In this document: positions 8,374-18,050 of the stretch, one piece after another
Layout of the letters: every line of letters begins with the position of its first letter
Numbering within the stretch: position 1 is the first letter of the stretch
DNA from: Caldilineales bacterium
Lineage (GTDB): Bacteria > Chloroflexota > Anaerolineae > Caldilineales > Caldilineaceae
Assembly (NCBI GenBank): GCA_012271135.1
Contig: JAAXGZ010000101.1
Span: 7,842 to 66,474 of the forward strand
Reading direction: 5' to 3'
DNA length: 58,633 bases
Made by a program: the position numbers and the translations under genes
The notes under the pieces: model-generated
What the model was told of the DNA's origin: nothing
Seen by the model: only the letters and a program-made list of their open reading frames with translations
The model's database searches: none

Positions 8374-8386
8374 TTTCGAAATCGTG
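8374..8386. repeat. 13-bp direct repeat, copy 1 (partner at 8486-8498)
   Basis: TTTCGAAATCGTG occurs identically at 8374-8386 and 8486-8498, 112 bp apart, in the 249-bp stretch between the two XdhC-family genes. Each copy contains the 8-bp palindrome TTTCGAAA. The stretch shows no gene of its own, so the copies could be paired regulator sites upstream of xdhC or the relic of a small duplication. Confidence 0.45.
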
Positions 8387-8485
8387 TTTTGGCCGGCACG
8401 CGGCGTCAGCCGCATCCCGGCTGCATGCCTTCCTGTTTGGTCTCAACCACGGTGGGCAGGCGCAGTTGCGCCCAACCGCGTCTGG

Positions 8486-8498
8486 TTTCGAAATCGTG
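8486..8498. repeat. 13-bp direct repeat, copy 2
   Basis: Identical to the copy at 8374-8386 (TTTCGAAATCGTG). It lies just downstream of the small CoxI-domain gene on the minus strand. Confidence 0.45.
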
Positions 8499-8582
8499 CT
8501 GCCTGGCTTTGGTTTGTATGCGGTGCCAAGCAACTGTCCGAGGGCCGGGAACCGCCCAAGTCCACAACACGAATGCGGTCCC

Positions 8583-8912
8583 TTATCCGGCATCTGCCGA
8601 CCCACAGCGTTCAATGAAAACATCCATGATCCCGCCACAGACACCAAGGCTGTCCATGGAAATATCTTCGGTCAAATCCACGCGCACGGTGCGAGGTTCC
8701 CCGTCCTTGATCACGTCCAAGGCGGCTCGGATTACGTCCGCCTCTCCGCACCCTCCTCCGACCGTGCCAACGTGGAGCCCGGCAGGATGAATCAGCATTT
8801 TCGCCCCCACTTCCCTGGGGACCGATCCCTTCACCATCGTGATGGTCGCCATGGCGACCGTGGTACCATCCTCAATCAACTGCTGGAGCTTCGGATACAA
8901 AGAACCTGTCAT
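8583..8912 (-). CDS. XdhC/CoxI N-terminal-domain protein
   Basis: A 109-residue protein made only of the XdhC_CoxI domain: MVKGSVPREVGAKMLIHPAG, then VGTVGGGCGEADV, and near the end the CGGIMDVFIE motif with conserved cysteine. This domain usually forms the N-terminal part of a two-domain XdhC. Here it is separate and keeps the cysteines that the downstream protein lacks, so the two may work together in sulfurating molybdenum cofactor. The ATG at 8910-8912 lies 3 bp after the mocA stop, so translation is probably coupled. No xanthine dehydrogenase or CO dehydrogenase structural gene is in the window. Confidence 0.82.
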   Translation of the reverse strand: MTGSLYPKLQQLIEDGTTVAMATITMVKGSVPREVGAKMLIHPAGLHVGTVGGGCGEADVIRAALDVIKDGEPRTVRVDLTEDISMDSLGVCGGIMDVFIERCGSADAG

Positions 8913-8915
8913 GCA

Positions 8916-9560
8916 TCACCCGGTGTCTGACATCGCCTGAGCGCGGTAGGAATCATACTGTTCCGGCGTGTCCAGATCACGGAAGTCGTTAAGCGAATCC
9001 ACATTTACGTACGCGACCGGCAGTTGCGGATCGCCCGTCACGGCCCGCAGCGTACTGGAGACCGGCAGTTCGCAGATGCGCGGCCACAGTGACGCCGGCA
9101 GGTAGATGGGATGCTGTCGTCGCATGCCGTGGCTGCAGAACACCGTCCGACCCGGATTGTTAGCCACAGTGCCGACCAAGGCCTGCACCGTGGCAATGGT
9201 CAAGCCCGGCTGGTCGCCGAGGGCAACCAAGCACCCGGGATGGGTATCCGTTCGCGACAGATGGCGGAGACCGCATTGGACCGAACTGAGCATTTCCCCG
9301 TTGTCCCAGTCCGGGTTGTAAACGGTTTCGACCAACAGGTCGGCCAGCGCAGCCGCGACTTGGGCGCCCGAGGCCCCCAACACACACACAACAGGGGTGC
9401 AGCCGGCAGCCAACAGCGTATCGACGACCGTAGTCAGGACAGTACCGGCTCCAAGGGGCAGCAACTGCTTCGGGCGCCCCATGCGGCGGGAAGCGCCCGC
9501 CGCCATGACCAGAACAGGCAAGGTGATTGCGGCGGTTGCCGACGAGATGGATGGTTGCAT
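8916..9560 (-). CDS. MocA-like molybdenum cofactor cytidylyltransferase (NTP transferase)
   Basis: A 214-residue MobA/MocA-type nucleotidyltransferase. It starts with VLVMAAGASRRMGRPKQLLPLG, the NTP-binding loop with its catalytic Arg and Lys, followed by ALGDQPGLT for metal binding and QHPIYLPASLW further on. MocA proteins transfer CMP (or GMP for MobA) to molybdopterin; pairing with XdhC genes favours a cofactor for the xanthine dehydrogenase family. The frame stays open upstream into the FHA gene, but the ATG at 9560 is chosen because the conserved domain begins right after it and it leaves a 40-bp gap. It is followed closely by the CoxI-domain gene. Confidence 0.83.
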   Translation of the reverse strand: MQPSISSATAAITLPVLVMAAGASRRMGRPKQLLPLGAGTVLTTVVDTLLAAGCTPVVCVLGASGAQVAAALADLLVETVYNPDWDNGEMLSSVQCGLRHLSRTDTHPGCLVALGDQPGLTIATVQALVGTVANNPGRTVFCSHGMRRQHPIYLPASLWPRICELPVSSTLRAVTGDPQLPVAYVNVDSLNDFRDLDTPEQYDSYRAQAMSDTG

Positions 9561-9600
9561 GGTGGAACAGGACGGCCCGCAGTCCAGTCGCTTCCCGGAC

Positions 9601-10266
9601 CTACTTCCCGTTGCCGTCGGGATCCAGCATCCGGAATCCAAAACCGCGCACTGTTTCGATGAACTGGTTTCCGCCAGTGGCGTCCGCCAGCCGCGAACGG
9701 ACCCGGCTGACCAGGCGATCCACGTTGCTGTCCGCCACGCCGTCGGTTTCCTCCGGCCACACGGCACTGGCAATCTCGTGCTTGCTCACCGCTTGGCCCA
9801 TCCTGTCGTGCAGCAGACACAGCAGATCGAACTGTTTCAGACTTAGCGGAGGATTCAGGGGCACGCCGTTGATGAGCACATGACGACTGGCCTCGTGCAG
9901 TCGAAGTACCGGCGCGGTCTCGGACTTCTCCAGACTCAGGTTGGTCATCGTCGCCGCCGGATCCTCAAATCGGAACCGGGTATTGGCGAAGGTGACGACC
10001 ACGCCATCCGTCAGGACCACCGATTCGTCCCGGGACAGTCGGTGCTGGTTGACCGAAATGCCATTCTTGCTGCCAATGTCGCGCACCAGGTATTGGCCGT
10101 CCAGGCGATCGATCATGGCGTGCTGGCGCGACGCGAACTTATCATCCAACACAATGTCGCAGTTGGGAGCCCGGCCAACAATGCTCGTGCCTTCGCCCAG
10201 AACCACCTCCTGGCCGCTGCTGGGGCCGTTCAGACAGACCAGCTTTCCGTGAACCTTGAAAGACAT
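9601..10266 (-). CDS. FHA domain plus OmpR-type winged-helix regulator
   Basis: A 221-residue protein with an N-terminal FHA domain (about 1-101: GTSIVGRAPNCDIVLDD, SRQHA and SKNGISVN are the phosphothreonine-binding loops) and a C-terminal winged-helix DNA-binding domain (about 118-215: LSLKQFDLLCLLHDRMG through FIETVRGFGFRM). This suggests a transcription factor that is recruited or switched by a Thr-phosphorylated partner. A strong Shine-Dalgarno sequence (GGGAGGG) lies 3-4 bases before the ATG. It is divergent from a membrane Ser/Thr kinase across 241 bp (10267-10507), which makes the kinase a natural partner, though this is inferred from position. The combination is unusual compared with classical response regulators. 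Confidence 0.87.
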   Translation of the reverse strand: MSFKVHGKLVCLNGPSSGQEVVLGEGTSIVGRAPNCDIVLDDKFASRQHAMIDRLDGQYLVRDIGSKNGISVNQHRLSRDESVVLTDGVVVTFANTRFRFEDPAATMTNLSLEKSETAPVLRLHEASRHVLINGVPLNPPLSLKQFDLLCLLHDRMGQAVSKHEIASAVWPEETDGVADSNVDRLVSRVRSRLADATGGNQFIETVRGFGFRMLDPDGNGK

Positions 10267-10507
10267 CCGTCCCTCCCACTGGGCAAGTGCCGGTTTGGGG
10301 CACTGTCACAACCGCGCTGTCCAGGCCGTCCACCCTATGCTAGACTGCCGGACGCTTGACTGGTCTTGCCTCCTGACCAACCCTTATTGTGTACGGATTG
10401 TTGTTGGCGGTCAACAGGGGGCATGGTGGCCGTGTCGGCGAGCCGCTCGAGGTTCGCCCGACAACGTCACGCGGCTGCTCTTGCACCCCTAGTAGTCAAG
10501 GGTACCC

Positions 10508-12712
10508 GTGCAGTCTTTCGTAGGCCAGCGCATCGGACGCTTCCACATCTCCCGCCAGATCGGGAGCGGTGGCGCCTCGACAGTCTACCAAGCCTATGAC
10601 GCGGTCAACGCGCGCAGCGTCGCGTTGAAAGTCATGCTGCCCAGTTCCGACGAGACTGTGCAGCAGCGTTTTCGGCAGGAAATCCAGATAGCCAGCCGAC
10701 TGTCCCACCCCAACATCGTTCAAACCTATCAGGTAGGCGAGTTTACGGAGTTCAACGCCGGCTACCTGGCAATGGAATTGGTCTACGGGGAGACACTGGA
10801 ATCAATGGTTCGTCGGGTCGGCCAACTCAATTTTGCGGAGGTTTGCGTCCTCCTGGCCCCGATTGCACGGGCCTTGGACTACGCCCATCGGGAACAGCTG
10901 GTGCATCGGGATGTGAAACCCAGCAACATCCTGATGCGGCCGTCCACGCTGTACGACGAGCACCACATTCAGATTGCTTCGCTCGACTACCCGTTCGTGC
11001 CGTTGCTGACAGATTTCGGGATTGCCTCGGCCGTCGATACGCCGGAACTGACAGCCACCGGCCGGACCGTGGGTTCCCCGTCCTATATGTCGCCCGAACA
11101 GTGCTCCGGTGCCGTGCCGGTGGACCGCAGGGCGGACGTTTATGCCTTGGCGTCCGTACTGTACCGGTGCGTGGTTGGCAAAACGCTCTTCGGCGGCTCC
11201 ACATCCGAAGTGCTGTACAGCCAGGTCAATGTCGAGTTCGATCCCGAAAACGTGGATCTGCAGCAGGTCACGCTGCCAGGGGAACTCCTCGAGCTGTTGA
11301 CAAAGTGCCTGGCCAAGGACCCGCGGCATCGCGTTCAGACCGCAGCCGAGATGGCGGACCAGCTGACCGAGATCGGCGCGAGCACCGACATCGGCCCATT
11401 CGATCTGGCAGGGGACCGGGAAGATGCCGAGACTCAGACCATGCCGCACCTTGCCACGTCACCCCAGCTCAAGGTGGAACCAGGCGCCCAATCCCTTCTG
11501 CGGAGAGTTTGGTCACGAACCTCAGGGCCGCTGACGTCGCCTTGGAGTCCGGCGGTAGGGTTGGTGCTCGCGCTCGCCGTCATCGTCCTGGTGGTCACGG
11601 CAGTTCCGCTGGGCCGCGGACGCACAAACTCCACGGGCACTGCCCCGGCCGAAATGGAAACCCCCAACGCGCAGAGGGATACCGGAGGAACCACCGGGGA
11701 CGATGGCACCAGGAACCAACGCGCGACGCCCCCCCTGCCGAAACCTCCGGCTGTGCCGATCCTGCCGCAGAACACCCCAACCGGAACCGCCGAGCCGATG
11801 GCTGTGGTCCAGGCCCAGGAGGGGATCAATGTTCGCTCCGGTCCCGGAATCGAATATCCGGTGGTGTCCAAGCAACGGTTCGACACAGTCCTAAGGCTGA
11901 CAGGACACGATGCAACCAAGTCCTGGTGGGAAGTGGATCTGAGCCAGCTAACGGGACAGGCAGGTGCCAGAGGCTGGGTGTCCGGTTCGGTTGTCCAGAC
12001 CCAGGATACGGATCTGCTGGAGCCGGTGAGTGTGGTATCCCCCGTGCCCGAACCGACCGCCACCGCCACACCGGTCCCCACGGCCACGGCAACCCATACC
12101 GCCACGCCGACTGCCACGGTTACCCCAACCCCGACCCCGCAGTCGTGGCGGGACACCTGCACCAACTTCCAATTGCATAAGGCCTTCCGGGAACTGTTTG
12201 AAAAGTTCGAGGCCCATCTGGAGTTTGGGTGCCCGTCCCAGGTCTCCAAGTCGTTGCCGAAAGTCAACATTCAGGAATTCACGTGGGGCGTGCTCCTCTA
12301 TGCCGTCAACACCAACCGCGTGTACGTAGCCACCGTGCAGGACGAAGATGCGGACCGGAGACCGGATGTGGAAGGGGCGTCCGTCGCCTTCTTCAACTAC
12401 CCCGCATGGGACTTTGTCTTTGTGTCCCCCCGGCAAATGTTGCCGCCCGACAGTGGCAGCGACCAGTCCGATGGGCAAGTCGAACCGGATGCGGATCAGT
12501 TCTTCGAACCGTTCCTGAACCTGATGTACGAACGGACGGGCAACCGGATCATCAGCTTGCGCGATCGCCTGGGTTCGGCGTTGGGACCGTCGCGTGTCAT
12601 CGCCGGAACTCTGCAGGAGTTCGAACGAGGTTTCATGATTCTGCTCTTGGACGAGCAGGCAGGCGACGTCATCGTACAACTCTTGAAACTGAACCGCGAG
12701 ACGTTCCAATGA
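10508..12712 (+). CDS. Transmembrane Ser/Thr protein kinase with SH3b domain
   Basis: A 734-residue Hanks-type kinase. The catalytic domain (about 9-285) has the glycine loop IGSGGAST, Lys41 in VALKVM, HRDVKPSN (133-140), DFG (169-171) and GSPSYMSPEQ. A single membrane span lies at about 349-369. Outside it are an SH3b-like domain (about 431-505, GINVRSGPGIEYPV), a Thr/Pro-rich linker (about 511-545), and a C-terminal domain of about 185 residues beginning CTNFQLHKAF that I do not recognise. The extracellular SH3b domain suggests sensing of cell-wall or similar polymers. The start is a GTG with AAGGG about 5 bases upstream. The divergent FHA regulator is the likely readout. Confidence 0.9.
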   Translation: MQSFVGQRIGRFHISRQIGSGGASTVYQAYDAVNARSVALKVMLPSSDETVQQRFRQEIQIASRLSHPNIVQTYQVGEFTEFNAGYLAMELVYGETLESMVRRVGQLNFAEVCVLLAPIARALDYAHREQLVHRDVKPSNILMRPSTLYDEHHIQIASLDYPFVPLLTDFGIASAVDTPELTATGRTVGSPSYMSPEQCSGAVPVDRRADVYALASVLYRCVVGKTLFGGSTSEVLYSQVNVEFDPENVDLQQVTLPGELLELLTKCLAKDPRHRVQTAAEMADQLTEIGASTDIGPFDLAGDREDAETQTMPHLATSPQLKVEPGAQSLLRRVWSRTSGPLTSPWSPAVGLVLALAVIVLVVTAVPLGRGRTNSTGTAPAEMETPNAQRDTGGTTGDDGTRNQRATPPLPKPPAVPILPQNTPTGTAEPMAVVQAQEGINVRSGPGIEYPVVSKQRFDTVLRLTGHDATKSWWEVDLSQLTGQAGARGWVSGSVVQTQDTDLLEPVSVVSPVPEPTATATPVPTATATHTATPTATVTPTPTPQSWRDTCTNFQLHKAFRELFEKFEAHLEFGCPSQVSKSLPKVNIQEFTWGVLLYAVNTNRVYVATVQDEDADRRPDVEGASVAFFNYPAWDFVFVSPRQMLPPDSGSDQSDGQVEPDADQFFEPFLNLMYERTGNRIISLRDRLGSALGPSRVIAGTLQEFERGFMILLLDEQAGDVIVQLLKLNRETFQ

Positions 12713-12794
12713 CGGCTGCACACTCATCATCACCGGTTCGCCGCGGCCTCAAACCCGGTGGAACGGCCCATCATTACCGATGGGAAGAAGGCAC

Positions 12795-13256
12795 GTGATT
12801 GCAGTGGTACAACGCGTCAGTCGGGCGTGCGTATCGGTGGAAGCCGAAATAGTCGGTCGAATAGGCCGGGGGCTGCTGGTGTTGCTGGGCGTCGGTAACG
12901 GCGACACGGACGCCGACGTCGCCTACATCGTTGACAAGATTGTGGGGCTGCGAATCTTCGCTGATGAGGCGGGCCGGATGAACCTAAGTGTGGCCGAGGC
13001 AGATGGATCCGTATTGGCAATCAGCCAGTTCACGCTGTTGGGGGACACGCGCAAGGGGCGGCGGCCCAATTTCATGGCGGCCGCACCCCCGACCATGGCG
13101 GAAGCCCTGTACGATGCCGTAGTGGCGGGTCTGGCGGCGCGGGTGCCGACGGCCCAGGGACGCTTTGGAGCCATGATGGATGTGACCCTCGTGAACGATG
13201 GTCCGGTCACCATGGTGCTGTCCAGCCGCAGGGAGTTCAGCCCTGTGCCAGAATAG
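12795..13256 (+). CDS. dtd: D-aminoacyl-tRNA deacylase
   Basis: The protein hydrolyses D-amino acids wrongly attached to tRNA, a translation proofreading step in the cytoplasm. Family motifs are the start IAVVQRVSRA, SQFTLLGDTRKGRRP in the middle, and the C-terminal NDGPVTMVL containing the Gly-cisPro dipeptide that selects chirality. The GTG at 12795 is preferred over the ATG at 12780: it gives the standard family N-terminus and has AAGAAGG a few bases upstream. The product is then 153 residues, close to the typical length of about 145-150. It follows the kinase gene by 82 bp. Confidence 0.92.
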   Translation: MIAVVQRVSRACVSVEAEIVGRIGRGLLVLLGVGNGDTDADVAYIVDKIVGLRIFADEAGRMNLSVAEADGSVLAISQFTLLGDTRKGRRPNFMAAAPPTMAEALYDAVVAGLAARVPTAQGRFGAMMDVTLVNDGPVTMVLSSRREFSPVPE

Positions 13257-13310
13257 CCGCGGCGTTGCAGTACGCTGGCTTCTGTCAAGATTATCTCCTG
13301 TCGGCATCCC

Positions 13311-13883
13311 ATGATTGATGATCCCGCCGAGATCGGCGCAATTCTACGGTCTGAAATCGAAGTGCTGGAAGCCTATCTGCTCAAGGGCGATGTCTTCAGG
13401 CAGGTACCGATCACCGGCCTGGGCAACCGTGCACACTTGATGTCGATCGCCGACTATCTCGAACACCGGGACATCTGGTGCTGCCTCGAAAGGCAGGGAT
13501 TGGTGTCGGGGGAAGGCCCCCACGCTTCCCCGCCACTGGCCGAAGGCAACAGACTGCTGGAGATTTTCTCCTCCGAGACCGACACCCTGGCACGGCGGGA
13601 ACTGGCTTCGCGCGTCCGGTCGTTGGCTTGGGCTATGGATGAGTGGAGCCGGGAAGGCGAACCCGCCCAGGCGCACTTTTCCACCGCGATGGGACATCGA
13701 GCTCGCGTTCAGCGACTGGTCGACTTCCGCGGCGGGCACGGTCACCAGACCAAAGTTGCGGACCTTGACCGGCGAATCGAATCCCACAGCATGCCAGGGC
13801 CGTTTTGCGGACCAGCAAAGGTCCGGGATGCCTTTCCCGCATCCGACTATTGGTTCCTGTATCGGCGCGTACGCCCCCAATGA
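13311..13883 (+). CDS. Hypothetical protein, 190 aa
   Basis: I do not recognise this protein with confidence. The N-terminal part (about 5-60, ILRSEIEVLEAYLLKGDVFRQV and so on) looks like a helical pair of the kind seen in short unnamed proteins of environmental bacteria. The C-terminal half is Arg- and His-rich and could be partly out of a conserved domain. The ATG at 13311 has no clear Shine-Dalgarno sequence. It fills the space between dtd and the CPBP protease on the same strand, which is the main argument that it is real, since no other frame explains 13311-13883. Confidence 0.5.
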   Translation: MIDDPAEIGAILRSEIEVLEAYLLKGDVFRQVPITGLGNRAHLMSIADYLEHRDIWCCLERQGLVSGEGPHASPPLAEGNRLLEIFSSETDTLARRELASRVRSLAWAMDEWSREGEPAQAHFSTAMGHRARVQRLVDFRGGHGHQTKVADLDRRIESHSMPGPFCGPAKVRDAFPASDYWFLYRRVRPQ

Positions 13884-13974
13884 ACCCGGTTGCCGGCCTG
13901 CAGACGCGGATCGTATCGATGCCAAACTGGCCTCCGAAGGGGACGGCTCTCCGACACAGCCTGCCGTGCAGCAC

Positions 13975-15135
13975 ATGACCGAAGTTCGCACGACAAGGTT
14001 GGGAGGCGCGACCTCCGATTGGAGGCACTGGCAACCGAAAATCCTTCCCGTCTGGGCCGTGACCATCCTGGTGTTGGGATTGTCGACCGTGGCCCTCGCA
14101 GTGTTGGACAGCCAACTCGGCGCGCCCGAAGGTTCGTTGGGACTGTCCTGGTTCGGTGGCTCGTTGACTCTTGGCCTTGGTTTGTGCGGAACCGTGCTCG
14201 CGGTTGCTCGTTCCCGGCGCTATGTACGGTTTCTGCTGGCATTCACAACAACCGTCGTCGGGGTGTTGGCTGCCATGGGTTTCATCCTGCTGAGCGGACA
14301 GGACTCTTTGGCATCCTTTGATCCCTTTGCAACGCCCCTGCTCGGCGCATCCATCGCCGGTTGCGTCGCCCTATGCCTCAGTCTGGCCTGTTTCGTGCCT
14401 GCGGTGCGTCGCCTACTGACCCACTTCCTACCGATGCAACCTGACGACTTTGTACATGCCATCAGCGTTGCCTGGACAGTCCAGGTAATCGCTTGGGTCG
14501 TCCTCAGCTTCGTTCCGTTCAATCGGCCTTTACTGTACGTGTTGTACGAAACCGACATGGATTCGCTTGCGTCGTCGGAAACGGCTACCCTCGTGTCCTT
14601 GTGTTCAACCCTGGTCTGGAGCATCCCGGCTGCCCTGTTGGCCATTGGGTTTCCCCTCACGCGCAACCTGGGCTGTGCGCTCCGGCGACTGGGCTTGGCC
14701 CAGGTTCGATGGCGCGGTCTGGGCATTGGCGTGGCGATTGGAATCGGCTTGGCCGTGTTCATCATCTTGGCGGAACAGTGGATTGTCTCGCTGGTGGAGC
14801 AAACAGGCTTGCCCATGACTGAGACCGAACTGTTCGAGGAATTGGCCAGTCTCCCCACCAGCCTGATTGGAGCAATCCTATTGGGCCTCAGCGCCGGAAC
14901 CAGCGAGGAGCTGTTGGTGCGGGGAGTGCTGCAGCCAAGGTTGGGAATCGTACTTGCCAATCTGGTGTTTGCGATGGCGCACGGCCTGCAATACGGTGCC
15001 GACGGTCTGCTTGTGGTATTCCTGCTGGGCCTCTTGTTCGGCATAGTCCGACTGCGTCTGGGCCTGGCTCCCGCCATCATGGCCCACGCCGTCTACGACA
15101 TTGTGCTGGTGGTGGCCTACCAATGGTCAACCTGA
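13975..15135 (+). CDS. CPBP-family intramembrane metalloprotease
   Basis: A polytopic membrane protein with about eight hydrophobic segments and the three CPBP (CAAX protease/bacteriocin-processing) motifs near the C-terminus: EELLVR, then FAMAHG and HAVYD, supplying the glutamates and histidines of the active site in the membrane. Such proteases cleave within or near membranes; the substrate here is unknown. The frame is open from 13639, but the first 110 codons overlap the preceding gene and are low in family-like features, so the start is placed at the ATG 13975 (386 residues) with GTG 13966 as alternative. Convergent with acs, 32 bp apart. Confidence 0.82.
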   Translation: MTEVRTTRLGGATSDWRHWQPKILPVWAVTILVLGLSTVALAVLDSQLGAPEGSLGLSWFGGSLTLGLGLCGTVLAVARSRRYVRFLLAFTTTVVGVLAAMGFILLSGQDSLASFDPFATPLLGASIAGCVALCLSLACFVPAVRRLLTHFLPMQPDDFVHAISVAWTVQVIAWVVLSFVPFNRPLLYVLYETDMDSLASSETATLVSLCSTLVWSIPAALLAIGFPLTRNLGCALRRLGLAQVRWRGLGIGVAIGIGLAVFIILAEQWIVSLVEQTGLPMTETELFEELASLPTSLIGAILLGLSAGTSEELLVRGVLQPRLGIVLANLVFAMAHGLQYGADGLLVVFLLGLLFGIVRLRLGLAPAIMAHAVYDIVLVVAYQWST

Positions 15136-15167
15136 CCCCGGACGGCGCGGACCAATCGGTTCAACGG

Positions 15168-17078
15168 CTAGTCTTCCAGCGTGCTGGTATCCCCCAATGG
15201 TTGGCCCAGTGCCTGCGCCTTGAGCAGGCGGCGCATGATTTTGCCGCTGCGGGTCTTGGGCAAGGTTGCCGTGAAATGGATTTCCTGGGGCACGGCTATT
15301 GGTCCCACTTCCGCGCGGACATGCTGTTTGAGCCGGTCTGCCAGGTCGTCGGCGGGTTCAACCCCGTCGTTGAGGATGCAATGGGCACTGATCCGGTTGC
15401 CACGCAATTCGTCCGGCAACCCAATGACCGCCGCCTCTGCCACGACTTCGTGACTGACCAGTGCGCTTTCGATTTCGGCGGTGCCCAGGCGATAGCCGCT
15501 CACCTTGATCACGTCGTCCATGCGGCCAATCACCCAGATGTAACCGTCCGGGTCGCGGCGGGCACTGTCACCCGGAAAGTACCAGCCCTGTTCGCTGAAC
15601 TCCGACCAGTATTGCTCGACGTATCGATCCGGATCGCCCCATACCGTGCGCAGCATGCCGGGCCACGGATGCTTGATGACCAGGGAACCTTCCTCGTTGT
15701 CAGCACACGAATTTCCGTCTTCGTCGACGACATCCGCGAGCACCCCGATGAACGGCAGCGTGGCGCTGCCGGGCTTGAGTGGCACTGCCGGAGTGGGTGT
15801 AATCATGAAACCGCCGGTCTCCGTCTGCCACCAAGTGTCGATAACAGGGCAGTTGCCCTTGCCGATGACGCGGTGATACCAGCGCCAGGCCTCCGGATTG
15901 ATGGGCTCGCCCACCGTGCCCAGCAGTCTGAGCGTGTCCAGTTTGTGTCTGAGCGGCCATTCGTCGCCGAAGCGCATCAAACCCCGGATGGCGGTCGGTG
16001 CAGTGTATAAAATCGACACGCTGTACCGGTCCACGATTTCCCACCAACGATCCGGTTCGGGGTACCCGGGCGCGCCTTCGTAGACAACGCTGGTGGCACC
16101 CAGAATTAGGGGTCCGTACACAATGTAGCTGTGACCGGTAATCCAACCGGGGTCTGCAGCACACCACCAGACATCGTCGTCGCCCAGATCAAAGGCATAG
16201 CTGAGGGTAGTCGCGATCTGGACCTGGTAGCCCCCGTGGGTATGGAGCACGCCCTTGGGGCGGCCGGTCGTGCCGGACGTGTAGAGAATGAACAGCGGGT
16301 CCTCGGCCTGCATCACTTCGGTCGGACAATCCTCGGAGGCCACAGGCGATGCCATCAGTTCGTGCCACCAGTGGTCCCGGCCTGCCTCCATGCCAACGTT
16401 CTGCCCGGTACGCCGACACACCACCACCGACTGCACGATCGGGCATCGTTGCATGGCTGCGTCAGCGATGTCCTTCAGGTCCACGGTCTTCCCCCGCAAC
16501 CACGCCCCGTCGCAGGTGACCAGAACCTTGCTTTGACAATCCTCAATGCGGCTGGCCAACGCCTGTTCACTGAACCCGCCGTACACCACGGAGTGGACGG
16601 CTCCCACCTTGGTGGTCGCAAGCATGGCGATGATCAATTCCATCACCCGGCCCATATAGATGGTGACCGTATCCCCCTTGGCCACACCCAGACTCTTGAG
16701 GACATTGGCGAACCGGTTGACGTCCGCCGCCAGTTCGGCGAACGTCCAGGTTTGAAATTCACCCTGTTCGGACTCCCAGATGAAGGCAACCTTGTCGCGG
16801 CGCTCGCCGGCTACATGGCGATCCAGCGCATTCAGGCAAATATTGGTCCGGCCGTCAGCAAACCACCTGTAGAACGGGGCTTCGGAGGCATCCAGGGTCT
16901 GCGAAAACGGTTCGAACCAGTCCAAAAGCTCCGTAGCCCGATCGCGCCAGAAACCTACGGGGTCCCGCAACGCGGCGCTCCGCTGTTCCAAGTAGTCCGG
17001 ATGGGCCAGTCCGGCCACCAATGCAGGTACCGGATGATGGACTTCGGATGTGTCGTGGGTGAAATCCTGTTCGGTCAT
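15168..17078 (-). CDS. acs: Acetyl-CoA synthetase (AMP-forming)
   Basis: A 636-residue adenylate-forming enzyme that converts acetate, ATP and CoA into acetyl-CoA. The N-terminal acetyl-CoA synthetase cap is present (about 40-95), followed by VYGGFSEQALASRI, the P-loop-like YTSGTTGRPKG, the acetate-pocket segment DTWWQTETGG and the hinge region MDDVIKVSGYRLGT. The C-terminal PKTRSGKIMRR contains Lys613, the residue regulated by acetylation in this family. Length is normal. A GGAGGAG Shine-Dalgarno sequence precedes the ATG. It lies 87 bp downstream of sucD on the same strand, so acetate activation and the succinyl-CoA step may be cotranscribed. Confidence 0.95.
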   Translation of the reverse strand: MTEQDFTHDTSEVHHPVPALVAGLAHPDYLEQRSAALRDPVGFWRDRATELLDWFEPFSQTLDASEAPFYRWFADGRTNICLNALDRHVAGERRDKVAFIWESEQGEFQTWTFAELAADVNRFANVLKSLGVAKGDTVTIYMGRVMELIIAMLATTKVGAVHSVVYGGFSEQALASRIEDCQSKVLVTCDGAWLRGKTVDLKDIADAAMQRCPIVQSVVVCRRTGQNVGMEAGRDHWWHELMASPVASEDCPTEVMQAEDPLFILYTSGTTGRPKGVLHTHGGYQVQIATTLSYAFDLGDDDVWWCAADPGWITGHSYIVYGPLILGATSVVYEGAPGYPEPDRWWEIVDRYSVSILYTAPTAIRGLMRFGDEWPLRHKLDTLRLLGTVGEPINPEAWRWYHRVIGKGNCPVIDTWWQTETGGFMITPTPAVPLKPGSATLPFIGVLADVVDEDGNSCADNEEGSLVIKHPWPGMLRTVWGDPDRYVEQYWSEFSEQGWYFPGDSARRDPDGYIWVIGRMDDVIKVSGYRLGTAEIESALVSHEVVAEAAVIGLPDELRGNRISAHCILNDGVEPADDLADRLKQHVRAEVGPIAVPQEIHFTATLPKTRSGKIMRRLLKAQALGQPLGDTSTLED

Positions 17079-17165
17079 TGTCTCCTCCGCGATTGGGGCG
17101 ATTCTTGGCCAGCGGACTTGCGCCGGCCGATGGCAATGTATAGGGCAGGCCGATCCGTCGGCTCT

Positions 17166-18046
<881 letters not shown>

Positions 18047-18050
<4 letters not shown>

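Noticed and set aside
7924..8930. Two overlapping plus-strand open frames of 274-288 codons
   Set aside because: Both are antisense to the XdhC-family genes and the gap between them; no start signal or family similarity.
10843..12180. 445-codon open frame inside the kinase gene
   Set aside because: Out-of-frame reading of the Ser/Thr kinase; Arg-, Gly- and Pro-rich and without motifs.
13639..13974. N-terminal extension of the CPBP protease
   Set aside because: Overlaps the preceding gene, is unlike a membrane protein, and a usable GTG/ATG lies at 13966/13975.
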